The position numbers were made by a program, and so were the translations under genes. Below the pieces are notes generated by a model. The model did no database searches. It was not told the DNA's origin and saw only the letters and a list, made by a program, of their open reading frames with translations. From assembly GCF_001704275.1 (NCBI RefSeq), contig NZ_CP011533.1:4650001-4714000 (forward strand): 64,000 nt of DNA, given 5' to 3'. The stretch comes from Streptomyces noursei ATCC 11455. GTDB taxonomy: Bacteria; Actinomycetota; Actinomycetes; Streptomycetales; Streptomycetaceae. Below are positions 53,015 to 63,825 of this stretch, piece after piece (within the stretch, counting starts at the first letter, position 1; each line of letters begins with the position of its first letter).

Positions 53015-54523
53015 CTAGTACGAGAAGGCCATCGGCCGGTCGGCGTCGGTGGGGTCGCCACCGATCTTGGTGGGCGGGTTGAGGTCGGACTCGGAGAGTT
53101 CCTGGGGTCCAGCCTTGATGTACTTCGCCAGCAGCTTGACCTCGACCACGGCGAGGATCGCGTAGAGCGTGGTGAAGACGACCAGCGACGTGATCACCTC
53201 GCCCTGTGTGACGCCCGGCGAGACCGCGTCCCGGGTGCGCAGCACGCCGTAGACGACCCAGGGCTGACGGCCCATCTCGGTGAAGATCCAGCCCCACGAG
53301 TTGGCGATCAGCGGGAAGCCGAGGGTGACGAAGGCCAGTCGCCAGTACCACTTGGTCAGTCGGGCGCCCAGCGTCCTGTTCTTGGTGAGCGCGAGGTGCG
53401 GTGGTTCCTCGTCACCGGTCCGCAGCCCGGGCGCCAGCCAGAACTTCTTGCGGGTGAGCCACAACCCGGCCAGACCGATGGCGAAGGACGTCATCCCGAA
53501 GCCGATCATCCAGCGGAAGCCCCAGTAGGTGACCGGGATGTTGGGCCGGTAGTCGCCGGGCCCGAACTTCTGCTGCTCGGACTTGTTGACGTCGTTGATG
53601 CCGGGGACCGGCGAGGAGAAGTCGTTGTGCGCGAGGAAGGAGAGCAGGCCGGGTATCTCGATGGCGACCTTGTTGTGCCCCTTGGCGACATCGCCGTACG
53701 AGAAGACCGAGAACGGCGCGGGCGCCGCCTTGTCCCACAACGCCTCGGCCGAGGCCATCTTCATCGGCTGCTGCTTGAACATCACCTTGCCGAGGCTGTC
53801 GCCGCTGACCGCGGTGAGCAGTCCGGCGACGACCAGGGTGACCAGCCCGAGCCGCAGCGACGTCCGCATGACCTTGATGTGCTTCTTGCGCATCAGGTGG
53901 TACGCGGAGACGCCGACCATGAACGCGGCACCGGTCAGGAAGGCGGCGGTCAGGGTGTGGAAGACGACGACCAGGGTGGTGTCCTGGGTCAGCACCTTCC
54001 AGAAGTCGGTCAGCTCGGCCCGCCCGGTGGCACGGTTGTACTTGTAGCCCACCGGGTGCTGCATCCAGGAGTTGGCCGCCAGGATGAAGTACGCGGAGAG
54101 CACGGTGCCGATCGAGACCATCCACATGCAGAAGCAGTGGAGCTTCTTGGGCAGCTTGTCCCAGCCGAAGATCCACAATCCGATGAAGGTGGATTCGAAG
54201 AAGAACGCGATCAAGGCTTCGAAGGCGAGCGGCGCACCGAAGATGTCCCCGACGAATCGCGAGTAGTCCGACCAGTTCATGCCGAACTGGAATTCCTGGA
54301 CGATGCCGGTGACGACACCCATCGCGATATTGATCAGAAAGAGTTTGCCCCAGAACTTGGTGGCCTTGAGGTACTTCTGCTTACCGGTTCGCACCCATGC
54401 GGTCTCAAGCCCGGCCACCAGAGCGGCGAGGGAGATCGTCAAGGGAACGAACAGGAAGTGGTAGACGGTCGTGATGCCGAATTGCCATCGCGCCATAGTC
54501 TCTGGCGCCAACGCCAGTTCCAT
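53015..54523 (-). CDS. cydA: Cytochrome bd oxidase subunit I
   Basis: A 502-residue protein. The His in TTVYHFLFVPLT is a heme ligand; the conserved GRQPW motif is followed by VVYGVLRTRD. The Q-loop is of the short type, as in Gram-positive enzymes. The oxidase reduces oxygen to water with quinol at high affinity. GGAGG precedes the ATG by 7 nt. A perfect Rex operator lies 92-107 bp upstream, so the operon is induced when NADH/NAD+ rises. Confidence 0.96.
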   Translation of the reverse strand: MELALAPETMARWQFGITTVYHFLFVPLTISLAALVAGLETAWVRTGKQKYLKATKFWGKLFLINIAMGVVTGIVQEFQFGMNWSDYSRFVGDIFGAPLAFEALIAFFFESTFIGLWIFGWDKLPKKLHCFCMWMVSIGTVLSAYFILAANSWMQHPVGYKYNRATGRAELTDFWKVLTQDTTLVVVFHTLTAAFLTGAAFMVGVSAYHLMRKKHIKVMRTSLRLGLVTLVVAGLLTAVSGDSLGKVMFKQQPMKMASAEALWDKAAPAPFSVFSYGDVAKGHNKVAIEIPGLLSFLAHNDFSSPVPGINDVNKSEQQKFGPGDYRPNIPVTYWGFRWMIGFGMTSFAIGLAGLWLTRKKFWLAPGLRTGDEEPPHLALTKNRTLGARLTKWYWRLAFVTLGFPLIANSWGWIFTEMGRQPWVVYGVLRTRDAVSPGVTQGEVITSLVVFTTLYAILAVVEVKLLAKYIKAGPQELSESDLNPPTKIGGDPTDADRPMAFSY

Positions 54524-54614
54524 GTCGCGGCCTCCTTACGTCCTTGCGTCACCGTTTCGGAACGGCTATGTCCCTTTTGTGCCACATAAAGCGGCACATA
54601 CCAGGACGCGAGCT

Positions 54615-54630
54615 TGTGAACGCGTTCACA
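54615..54630. promoter_or_regulatory. Rex operator (ROP) of the cyd operon
   Basis: TGTGAACGCGTTCACA is a perfect 16-bp palindrome identical to the operator known for Rex in S. coelicolor. An adjoining TTCACAAG adds a partial second half-site. Confidence 0.92.
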
Positions 54631-54755
54631 TTCACAAGCATTATCTCCCATGGGTGCTACGCCTTGAGGAAGGGGGGTACGTGACTGCGGTCACGCTCGA
54701 ATCCATGGCCCGCGAATGCTTATGCCGAGGTTATGTGAACACCCTTCCCCACAGC

Positions 54756-54772
54756 TTCAACATATTGTTGAA
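54756..54772. promoter_or_regulatory. AT-rich palindrome before the cyclophilin-like gene
   Basis: TTCAACA-TAT-TGTTGAA has perfect 7-bp arms and ends 9 bp before the ATG. Its position over the likely -10 region suggests a repressor site (MarR-type size). Confidence 0.5.
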
Positions 54773-54781
54773 TGCGTCGCC

Positions 54782-55150
54782 ATGAAGATCCGCATCTCCT
54801 GGCCCACCGGGCATGTGACCGCCACGCTCGACGACACCCCGACCGCCACCGTGCTGCTCGCCGCCCTGCCGCTTCAGGCCACCGCCCACACCTGGGGCGA
54901 GGAGGTCTACTTCGACACCGGGCTCGCCCCCGCGCTGGAGACCGACGCCCGCCAGGTCGTCGAACCCGGCACGGTCGCCTTCTGGACGGAGGGCAACGCC
55001 CTCGCGCTCCCCTACGGCACCACCCCGATATCCCGCGGCGACGAGCCCCGACTCGCCTCCCCCTGCAACGTGTTGGGCCGCATCGACGGCGACCCGCGCG
55101 CACTGGCCACCGTCCGCAGCGGCGACGCGATCCACGTCCAGAAGGTCTGA
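54782..55150 (+). CDS. Cyclophilin-like fold small protein (DUF369 type)
   Basis: A 122-residue protein. The start MKIRISWPTGHVTATL, then WGEEVYFDTG and VEPGTVAFWTEG, match the small cyclophilin_like family found in many prokaryotes. Isomerase activity is not established for it. No ribosome site is visible and a leaderless message is likely. A palindrome covers the promoter. It diverges from the cyd operon. Confidence 0.75.
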   Translation: MKIRISWPTGHVTATLDDTPTATVLLAALPLQATAHTWGEEVYFDTGLAPALETDARQVVEPGTVAFWTEGNALALPYGTTPISRGDEPRLASPCNVLGRIDGDPRALATVRSGDAIHVQKV

Positions 55151-55164
55151 CGCCACGGACGACC

Positions 55165-55195
55165 GAGGCCGCGGGTCCGGCGGACCCACGGCCTC
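55165..55195. terminator. Bidirectional hairpin between convergent genes
   Basis: GAGGCCGcGGGTCC pairs with GGACCCaCGGCCTC: 13 of 14 bp around GGC. It lies between the cyclophilin-like and hisC genes. Confidence 0.8.
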
Positions 55196-55247
55196 AGAAC
55201 ACACCACCGCGCGAAGGCACGACTCCTTCCCGCGGACCGGAAACCGG

Positions 55248-56327
55248 CTACCGCGCCTTGCGGAACTCCTCCGCCGCCTGCAGGAACAGGTCCATCGCCG
55301 GCTTCTCCCCGATCGTCACCCGCACGCCCTCGCCCGCGAACGGCCGCACGACCACGCCGGCCCGCTCGCACGCCTCGGCGAACGCGGTCGTCCGGTCCCC
55401 CAGCCGCAGCCAGACGAAGTTCGCCTCCGACGTCGGGACGTTCCACCCCTGCGCCACCAGCGCGTCGCACACCCGGACCCGCTCGGCGACCAGCGCGTCG
55501 ACCCGCTCCAGCAGCGCCGCCTCGCTCCGCAGCGACGCCACCGCGGCCTCCTGCGCGAGCTGGCTCACGCCGAACGGCACCGCGGTCTTGCGCAACGCCG
55601 CGGCCACCTCCGGGTGCGCCACCGCGAAGCCGACCCGCAGCCCCGCCAGGCCGTACGCCTTGGAGAAGGTGCGCAGCACGCACACGTTGGGGCGGTCGCG
55701 GTAGAGCTCGATCCCGTCCGGCACGTCCTCGTCGCGGATGAACTCGCGGTACGCCTCGTCCAGCACCACCAACACGTCGCTCGGCACCCGGTCCAGGAAG
55801 GACTCCAGCTCCGCACGGCGCACGACGGTGCCGGTGGGGTTGTTGGGGTTGCAGACGAAGATCAGCCGGGTCCGGTCGGTGATCGCCGCCAGCATCGCCT
55901 CCAGGTCGTGCACCTCATCGGAGGTCAGCGGCACCTGCACGGACGTCGCGCCGGAGACCTGGGTGACGATCGGGTACGCCTCGAACGACCGCCAGGCGTA
56001 GATCACTTCGTCGCCGGGGCCGGCCGTCGACTGGACCAGCTGCTGGGCCACCCCGACCGACCCGGTGCCGGTCGCCAGGTGCTCCACCGGCACCGAGAAC
56101 CGGTCGGCCAGCTCCGCCATCAGTCCCGTACATGCCATGTCGGGGTAGCGGTTGAACGATCCGGCAGCCGCCACCGCACTCTCCAGGACGCCCGGCAGCG
56201 GCGGATAGGGGTTCTCGTTGGAGGACAGCTTGTAGGCGACCGGGCCGTCGACCGCCGCCGGTCGCCCCGGCTTGTAGGTGGGGATGCCGTCCAGCGCAGC
56301 ACGCAGCCTCGGGGTCTTCTCGCTCAC
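55248..56327 (-). CDS. hisC: Histidinol-phosphate/aromatic aminotransferase
   Basis: A 359-residue fold-I PLP aminotransferase. The Schiff-base Lys is K223 in [27 protein letters not shown] and DEAYREF are classic. It lies outside any his operon, and in Streptomyces this copy is annotated as a second HisC; it may serve as the phenylalanine aminotransferase that pairs with pheA. It diverges from the LacI regulator. Confidence 0.9.
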   Translation of the reverse strand: MSEKTPRLRAALDGIPTYKPGRPAAVDGPVAYKLSSNENPYPPLPGVLESAVAAAGSFNRYPDMACTGLMAELADRFSVPVEHLATGTGSVGVAQQLVQSTAGPGDEVIYAWRSFEAYPIVTQVSGATSVQVPLTSDEVHDLEAMLAAITDRTRLIFVCNPNNPTGTVVRRAELESFLDRVPSDVLVVLDEAYREFIRDEDVPDGIELYRDRPNVCVLRTFSKAYGLAGLRVGFAVAHPEVAAALRKTAVPFGVSQLAQEAAVASLRSEAALLERVDALVAERVRVCDALVAQGWNVPTSEANFVWLRLGDRTTAFAEACERAGVVVRPFAGEGVRVTIGEKPAMDLFLQAAEEFRKAR

Positions 56328-56723
56328 CGCAGGTCCTCCTCAACCATCCAATCGACTCCAATACTGCACACCTTATGAGGATTGCCCCGTCCGGCGTCAG
56401 GCCCGCGACGGACAGCCCTTCCGCGGGCACCCGCCGTAGTGGGCGCCGGGCGCGCACTCCGAGGGGAGCGCTATCCGGGACGCCGCGCGCCGGTGGCTCG
56501 CTCCGTGGCGCGCATCCCTCGTCAAGGTGACTTGAGACCTGTTCGAGACCTGGGCGGATCGCCAGGCGGAGCGGCCACCCCTCCCCTTGAACAACCCAAA
56601 GGTGCGACAACACCCTTACATTTGAAGGTAATTGAGGGTCAGCTGCCATGCAGAAACGTACCTTCTCAACGCCGTCGTGGGTCCACCGCGAATGGCCGTA
56701 CCGAGCCCTACTATCGGCTCGCC
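56328..56723. other. Divergent region between hisC and LacI genes
   Basis: 396 bp. GAGACCTG is repeated near 56534 and 56545. An AT-richer stretch with TTGAAC at 56587 and TTACAT at 56616 may hold a promoter, but the spacing (23 bp) is too long for certainty. No palindromic LacI operator was found. Confidence 0.4.
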
Positions 56724-57824
56724 ATGACAGCAGCAGGGAAGCATCAGGTGGGCCGGTCGACCGGTCGCCGACTGGGACGCGCGGGTATCCGGGACGTGGC
56801 CGCCGCAGCCGGTGTATCGATCACGACCGTCTCCGACGCGCTCAACGGCAAGGGCCGGCTTCCGGATGCCACCCGTAGCCACGTCCGCGAGGTGGCCGAC
56901 CGGCTGGGCTACCGCCCCTCCGCCGCCGCCCGCACCCTCCGTACCGGCAAGTCGGGCCTCATCGGTCTGACCGTGACCACCTACGGGGATGAACCTTTCA
57001 CCTTCACCGAGTTCGCGTACTTCGCCGAGATGGCCCGAGCCGCCACCTCCGCCGCGCTGGCCCGCGGATACGCCCTGGTCATCCTGCCCGCGACCTCCCG
57101 CCACGACGTCTGGTCCAACGTCGCCCTCGACGGCACCGTCGTGATCGACCCGGCCGACGGCGACCCCGTGGTCACCGAGCTCGTCCGGCACGGCATCCCC
57201 GTCGTCTCCGACGGCCGCCCCGGCGGCTCCCTCCCGGTCACCGGCTGGGTCGACAACGATCACGAGGCGGCCGTCCTCAGTCTGCTCGACCACCTCGCCG
57301 AGGCCGGCGCCCGCCGCATCGGGCTGCTCACGGGCACCACCACCGACACCTACACCCGGCTGTCGACCACCGCGTACCTCAGCTGGTGCGAGCGGGTCGG
57401 CCAGGACCCGGTCTACGAGTCCTATCCCGCCTACGACCCGCGTGCGGGCGCGGTGGCCGCGGACCGGTTGCTGGCCCGCCCCGACCGGCCGGACGCGGTC
57501 TACGGGCTCTTCGACCCCAACGGCACCGACCTGCTCGCCGCGGCCCGCCGCTACGGCTTACGCGTGCCGGACGACCTGCTGCTGGTCTGCTGCAGCGAGT
57601 CCACCGTCTACGCCACCACCGATCCGCCGATCACCACGCTCTCCCTCAAGCCGCGGCGCATCGGCACCGCCGTGGTCCAGATCCTGATCGACGCCATCGA
57701 GGGGCTCGACGGCAGCTGCCCCGTCGAGCAGGTGATACCGACCGACCTGATCGTGCGAACCTCCTCCCAGCGCCGCTCCCCGCGGACGACGGTCAGCCCG
57801 CCACGCGGCCCGGCCGGCGACTGA
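56724..57824 (+). CDS. LacI family transcriptional regulator
   Basis: A 366-residue protein. The LacI HTH is at about residues 20-65 (IRDVAAAAGVSITTVSDALN), with hinge helix RPSAAARTLRTG. The periplasmic-binding-like effector domain follows to residue 345. Polar Arg/Pro tail. Sugar ligands are usual in the family; none is suggested here. The same neighbour occurs beside hisC in other Streptomyces. Other frames offer an ATG at 56648 but no HTH. Confidence 0.87.
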   Translation: MTAAGKHQVGRSTGRRLGRAGIRDVAAAAGVSITTVSDALNGKGRLPDATRSHVREVADRLGYRPSAAARTLRTGKSGLIGLTVTTYGDEPFTFTEFAYFAEMARAATSAALARGYALVILPATSRHDVWSNVALDGTVVIDPADGDPVVTELVRHGIPVVSDGRPGGSLPVTGWVDNDHEAAVLSLLDHLAEAGARRIGLLTGTTTDTYTRLSTTAYLSWCERVGQDPVYESYPAYDPRAGAVAADRLLARPDRPDAVYGLFDPNGTDLLAAARRYGLRVPDDLLLVCCSESTVYATTDPPITTLSLKPRRIGTAVVQILIDAIEGLDGSCPVEQVIPTDLIVRTSSQRRSPRTTVSPPRGPAGD

Positions 57825-58065
57825 GCGTGCCACCGGCACGACGGACCGGGCGTACGGGCGCTCTCCGGGCGCCCGCTCGACCGAGGAAAAAACAGGGCGA
57901 TCTCGGGAGAAATCCATCGCGAACACCGGGCTTCGCGGGATTGATCACCCCCGGGTGCGTCACAACCCGCGAGCGGCGTTCCTATGATGGGCGCACGACA
58001 CCGCGGACCGCCGTCGACCAGGCAAGGTCCGAGAGGTGCACGGCGGCGCAACGGTGGAGGGGTCG

Positions 58066-59178
58066 ATGACTCAGGGGGCCAGTCAGGGACCCATGGTGTG
58101 GACCATGGGGGCACAACCTCCGGCGTCCGTTCCGCCGCCCGGAGCCCCCGCGGGACCACCGGCCGGGCAGCCGCTCGCACCGCCCTCCCCCGAGCTCTCG
58201 ACGTCGGTCGAGCAGGGGGGACCCCCGGCACCCCCGGTGCAGCTGCCCGAGGCGTACACCCCGACCGCCCGCGACCTGCCGGTCATCAGTCGCACGGACA
58301 CCCTCGTCGACCACCCGTCCGTGGTGCCGGCCCAGGAGCCGGCGCCCACTCCCGACGGCCCGGGCCCGCTGTACGTCGTCGGCGACGTGCACGGCTACTA
58401 CGAGGAGCTGCGTGCCGCGCTGGAGGCCGAAGGGCTGATCGACGCCGACGGCACCTGGGCGGCCGGCAACGCCCGGCTCTGGTTCCTCGGCGACTTCACC
58501 GACCGCGGCCCGGACGGCATCGGCGTCATCGACCTGGTCATGCAGCTCTCCGCCGAGGCCGCCGCGGCCGGCGGCTACTGCAAGGCACTGATGGGCAACC
58601 ACGAGCTGCTGCTGCTGGGCGCCAAGCGGTTCGGGGACACCCCCGTCCAGTCCGGCGCCGGCACCGCCTCCTTCCAGGCCGCGTGGCTCCTCAACGGCGG
58701 TCAGAAGACCGACATGGACCGGCTGGAGGACCACCACCTCCAGTGGATGGCCCGCCTGGACGCCGTGATGGAGGAGGACGGGCACCTGCTGGTGCACTCC
58801 GACACCACCGCCTACCTCGAATACGGCGACTCGATCGAGGCGGTCAACGACACCGTCCACGAGGTGCTGACCCGCAGCGACGCCGACGAAGTCTGGGACC
58901 TCTTCCGCAAGTTCACCAAGCGGTTCGCCTTCCGGGACGAGGCCGCCGGCGGGCAGGCCGTCCGCGAACTCCTCGACGCGTACGGCGGCCACCGCGTCGT
59001 GCACGGCCACAGCCCGATCCCGTACCTTCTGGGCGAGGTCGGTGCCGAGGACGGCGAGGGCGACGGCATCGCGGTGAACGGTCCGCACGTCTACGCCGAC
59101 GGTCTGGCCATCGCGATGGACGGCGGCATCACGATGGCCGGAAAGCTGCTGGTCTGCCAACTCCCCCTGGTCGGGTGA
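58066..59178 (+). CDS. Calcineurin-like metallophosphoesterase
   Basis: A 370-residue protein. The first ~100 residues are Pro/Ala-rich and probably disordered; part of this is encoded by a palindromic repeat. The catalytic domain then shows GDVHGYY, GDFTDRGP, GNHELLL and HGHSPI, the PPP-type dimetal site. A bacterial PPP phosphatase or ApaH-like activity is possible. ATG at 58066 follows GGAGG at 6-7 nt. It stands alone. Confidence 0.88.
   Translation: MTQGASQGPMVWTMGAQPPASVPPPGAPAGPPAGQPLAPPSPELSTSVEQGGPPAPPVQLPEAYTPTARDLPVISRTDTLVDHPSVVPAQEPAPTPDGPGPLYVVGDVHGYYEELRAALEAEGLIDADGTWAAGNARLWFLGDFTDRGPDGIGVIDLVMQLSAEAAAAGGYCKALMGNHELLLLGAKRFGDTPVQSGAGTASFQAAWLLNGGQKTDMDRLEDHHLQWMARLDAVMEEDGHLLVHSDTTAYLEYGDSIEAVNDTVHEVLTRSDADEVWDLFRKFTKRFAFRDEAAGGQAVRELLDAYGGHRVVHGHSPIPYLLGEVGAEDGEGDGIAVNGPHVYADGLAIAMDGGITMAGKLLVCQLPLVG
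58184..58235. repeat. Palindromic repeat inside the metallophosphoesterase gene
   Basis: On the minus strand it reads GGGGGTGCC GGGGGTCCCCCC TGCTCGA...GAGAGCTCGGGGGAGG, matching the copy at 19089 for most of its length. It is read in frame as SPELSTSVEQGGPPAPP. Confidence 0.7.
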
Positions 59179-59387
59179 CAGTTCGCCGGAGGCGCGGATA
59201 CCGCTCCGTCGGGTGACATGCCGCGGCGGGTTCCGGTCACACCATCCCGCAAATTCCGCAAACTCTCTGTCACCCCGCGCCGGAGGCCCTCTACCATCGG
59301 TCTATCCGTAGCAGGCTCTCCTCCGTTTCCGCCCGGCGCCCGGCCCTGGCCGGCCCGTACGGCCCTACGGAGCATCGGGGGATCCAC

Positions 59388-60260
59388 ATGAACAGCGCTC
59401 CGCACCTGCTGAACGAGGACCGCGCGGAATTCGCGCGGATCCTCGATGACGCGCTGCGTACCGCCGCACACCGCCCGGACGGCCTCGCCGCCACCACCGG
59501 AAACCGGCTCAGCACCGAGCAGTTGCGCACGATGGCGCTCAGCGCGACCAGCGCGATCGCCGCCTGCGCGACGGCCGAATACCAACGCTACATACAGCTG
59601 CGTGCCGAGCTGCGCACACCGGCGCCCGCCTCCGGTGCGGGCACTCCGTCAGCGGACCAGACCTCTGACGAGCAGACCGGACCGGCCACCGCGGACGACG
59701 ACCCGGCCGCCGAGACGACCGGCTTCGGGCTTGCCGCGATGGCCATCGTCCTCGTTCCGGTGCTCGCCGGGATCGCAGCCGTCCTCTTCCTCGTCATCGG
59801 CTATGGGCTGCGCGCCGTCGACCCGGACCCGGCCGTCTCCCGGCCGCTGGTCAGCGTCGGGTGGATCTTCGCCGCGCTGGCCGCCGCCGGTGCGCTGGTC
59901 GCCATGGGATGCGTGGTCGTCACCGCGCTGCGCAACGGCGTCTCCCGGGACACGGCGGCCGAGGCGCGGGCCGCCGCGCTGGACAGCGCCCGTGAGACCT
60001 GGCGGCAGGCCCTGCTGGACCGCGGACTGCTGCCCTTCCTCCGTGAGGCGCTGGCCGATCCCTCGGCCGACCCCGCGGACGACCCGGTCCAGTACGTCCC
60101 CCGCCCCGTGTCGGCTCCCGAGCGGCGCACCCCCACGCTCGGCTACACCCGCCCGCGGTTCAGCAGCCCCGACGCCGGCACCTCCTGGTCCCGTCCGCGC
60201 TACTCCAGCCCGGACTTCACCAGCCCGGACTACGGCGGTCCGGACCACCGGCCCGAGTAG
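59388..60260 (+). CDS. Two-helix membrane protein, Streptomyces-type, unknown function
   Basis: A 290-residue protein. A helical cytoplasmic N-terminal domain (1-75), an acidic linker, two membrane helices near 112-138 and 152-178, then a second cytoplasmic helix region. The last 50 residues are a Ser/Pro/Arg tail with RPRFSSPD and RPRYSSPDFTSPDYG repeats. No family function known. GGGGGA precedes the ATG. It converges on thiC. Confidence 0.75.
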   Translation: MNSAPHLLNEDRAEFARILDDALRTAAHRPDGLAATTGNRLSTEQLRTMALSATSAIAACATAEYQRYIQLRAELRTPAPASGAGTPSADQTSDEQTGPATADDDPAAETTGFGLAAMAIVLVPVLAGIAAVLFLVIGYGLRAVDPDPAVSRPLVSVGWIFAALAAAGALVAMGCVVVTALRNGVSRDTAAEARAAALDSARETWRQALLDRGLLPFLREALADPSADPADDPVQYVPRPVSAPERRTPTLGYTRPRFSSPDAGTSWSRPRYSSPDFTSPDYGGPDHRPE

Positions 60261-60297
60261 CGGAGCGGCGGGAACCCTGAGGGCAGGGAGGAAAAGC

Positions 60298-60329
60298 GGG
60301 GCAGGCCCGGCCACTTCACGGCCTGCCCC
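60298..60329. terminator. Bidirectional hairpin between the membrane-protein gene and thiC
   Basis: GGGGCAGGCC and GGCCTGCCCC: perfect 10-bp arms, 12-nt loop, between convergent genes. Confidence 0.8.
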
Positions 60330-60338
60330 TCACGTTCC

Positions 60339-62266
<1,928 letters not shown>

Positions 62267-62347
62267 CGATTGCAAAGGTGGCACCACGGTAGCGGCCGAT
62301 GCGGCGATGTGAACAGGGGGCCCACCGCTTCTTGCGATGATCGGGCG

Positions 62348-63685
62348 GTGAGCCCTCCCGACGCCCCGCATCCCGCCGCCGGCCACGCGCACGCGCACGG
62401 CCATGGGCCGGCCGCCCCCGTCTCCCGGCATCTGCGCAAGGTCATCGCCGCCGTGCTGATCCCGTTCGCGGCAGCGGTGGCGGTCGGCCTGATCGTCCTG
62501 TGGCCGGGCGGTGCGCCCCCGCACAAGCCGTCCGGTGTGGGCTTCGACCAGCCCACGGAGCAGGCGCGGATCATCAAGGTCGAGGAGGTGGACTGCGCGG
62601 CGGTGCACGCCGCGCAGCAGCCGCAGCCCACCGCACCCGGAGGCCAGCCGCCGGCCGGGGGAGCGGCCCCGGGCAAACCCTGTGAGCAGGTGACGGTCAA
62701 GGTCACCACCGGCGAGAACGCCGGCCGGACCTTCCAGACGGTGGTGACGCCGGACGCCCTGCGGCACTACACGACGGGCCAGGACGTCGTCGTCTCCTAC
62801 TCCCCCAAGGCGCCGAAGGATCTGCAGTACGCGGTGACGGACGTCGACCGCACCGTGCCGATGTGGATGCTGGCCGCGATCTTCGCCTGTGCCGTGGTGA
62901 TCGTCGGTCGACTGCGCGGGGTGCTGGCGCTGGTGGCGCTGGCCGCCAGCTTCGGCGTGCTGACGCTGTTCATCCTCCCGGCGATCCTCCAGGGCTCCGA
63001 TCCGTTGGTGGTGGCGGTGATCGGCGGCAGCGCGATCATGCTGATCGCGCTCTACATGTGCCACGGGTTGACCGCCCGCACGTCCGTGGCGGTGCTCGGC
63101 ACCCTCGCCTCGCTGCTGCTCATCGGGCTGCTGGGCACGGTGTTCATCAACTGGGCGCTGCTGACCGGCAATACGGACGACACCACCGGTCTGGTGCACG
63201 GGCTGTACCCGAACATCGAGATCCACGGTCTGCTGCTGGCGGGCATCATCATCGGCTCGCTGGGGGTGCTCGACGATGTGACGGTGACGCAGACGGCCGC
63301 GGTCTGGGAGCTGAAGGAGGCCGATCCGACGGCGGGTTGGCGGAAGCTGTACGGCGCGGCGATGCGGATCGGACGGGACCACATCGCTTCGGTGGTGAAC
63401 ACCCTCGTCATGGCCTACGCGGGCGCCTCGCTGCCGCTGCTCCTGCTGTTCTCCATCGCGCAGAGCAGCGTCGGCACGGTCGCCACCAGCGAGGTGGTCG
63501 CGGAGGAGATCGTCCGCACGCTCGTGGGCAGCATCGGGCTGGTCGCCTCGGTACCGGTGACCACGTTGCTGGCGGCTCTGGTGGTCGCGGCGGACCGCCC
63601 CGTGCCGGGCGGGGCGGGGCGGGCGCCGGCCTCCGGAGGGCGCGGAGGGCGGCGCGCGGCACACGGACGGCGCCGTAAGCGCTGA
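62348..63685 (+). CDS. YibE/F family membrane protein
   Basis: A 445-residue protein. A His-rich cytoplasmic start (HAHAHGHG) precedes helix 1 (VIAAVLIPFAAAVAVGLIVL). A 110-residue extracellular domain with Pro/Gln linker follows, then about seven helices forming the YibE/F domain (LYPNIEIHGLLLAGIIIGSLGVLDDVT, given as NIEIHGLLLAG and GVLDDVT). Arg/Gly C-terminal tail. Function is unknown in the family; in Streptomyces it sits next to ssgA and thiC. The GTG start gives a plausible N-terminus; ribosome site weak. Confidence 0.82.
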   Translation: MSPPDAPHPAAGHAHAHGHGPAAPVSRHLRKVIAAVLIPFAAAVAVGLIVLWPGGAPPHKPSGVGFDQPTEQARIIKVEEVDCAAVHAAQQPQPTAPGGQPPAGGAAPGKPCEQVTVKVTTGENAGRTFQTVVTPDALRHYTTGQDVVVSYSPKAPKDLQYAVTDVDRTVPMWMLAAIFACAVVIVGRLRGVLALVALAASFGVLTLFILPAILQGSDPLVVAVIGGSAIMLIALYMCHGLTARTSVAVLGTLASLLLIGLLGTVFINWALLTGNTDDTTGLVHGLYPNIEIHGLLLAGIIIGSLGVLDDVTVTQTAAVWELKEADPTAGWRKLYGAAMRIGRDHIASVVNTLVMAYAGASLPLLLLFSIAQSSVGTVATSEVVAEEIVRTLVGSIGLVASVPVTTLLAALVVAADRPVPGGAGRAPASGGRGGRRAAHGRRRKR

Positions 63686-63825
63686 GCGCACGGCAGGCAG
63701 CACGGAGGGAGCGGGTCGGGGCGGGTGAACGCGGTGGGCGGGCAGCGGGGCAGGGGGCGCCGACGGCCGACCGGTCGGCGGTGAGGTGGGGGCGTCGTGG
63801 GATGAGCGGGCCGGCGGACGGCGGA

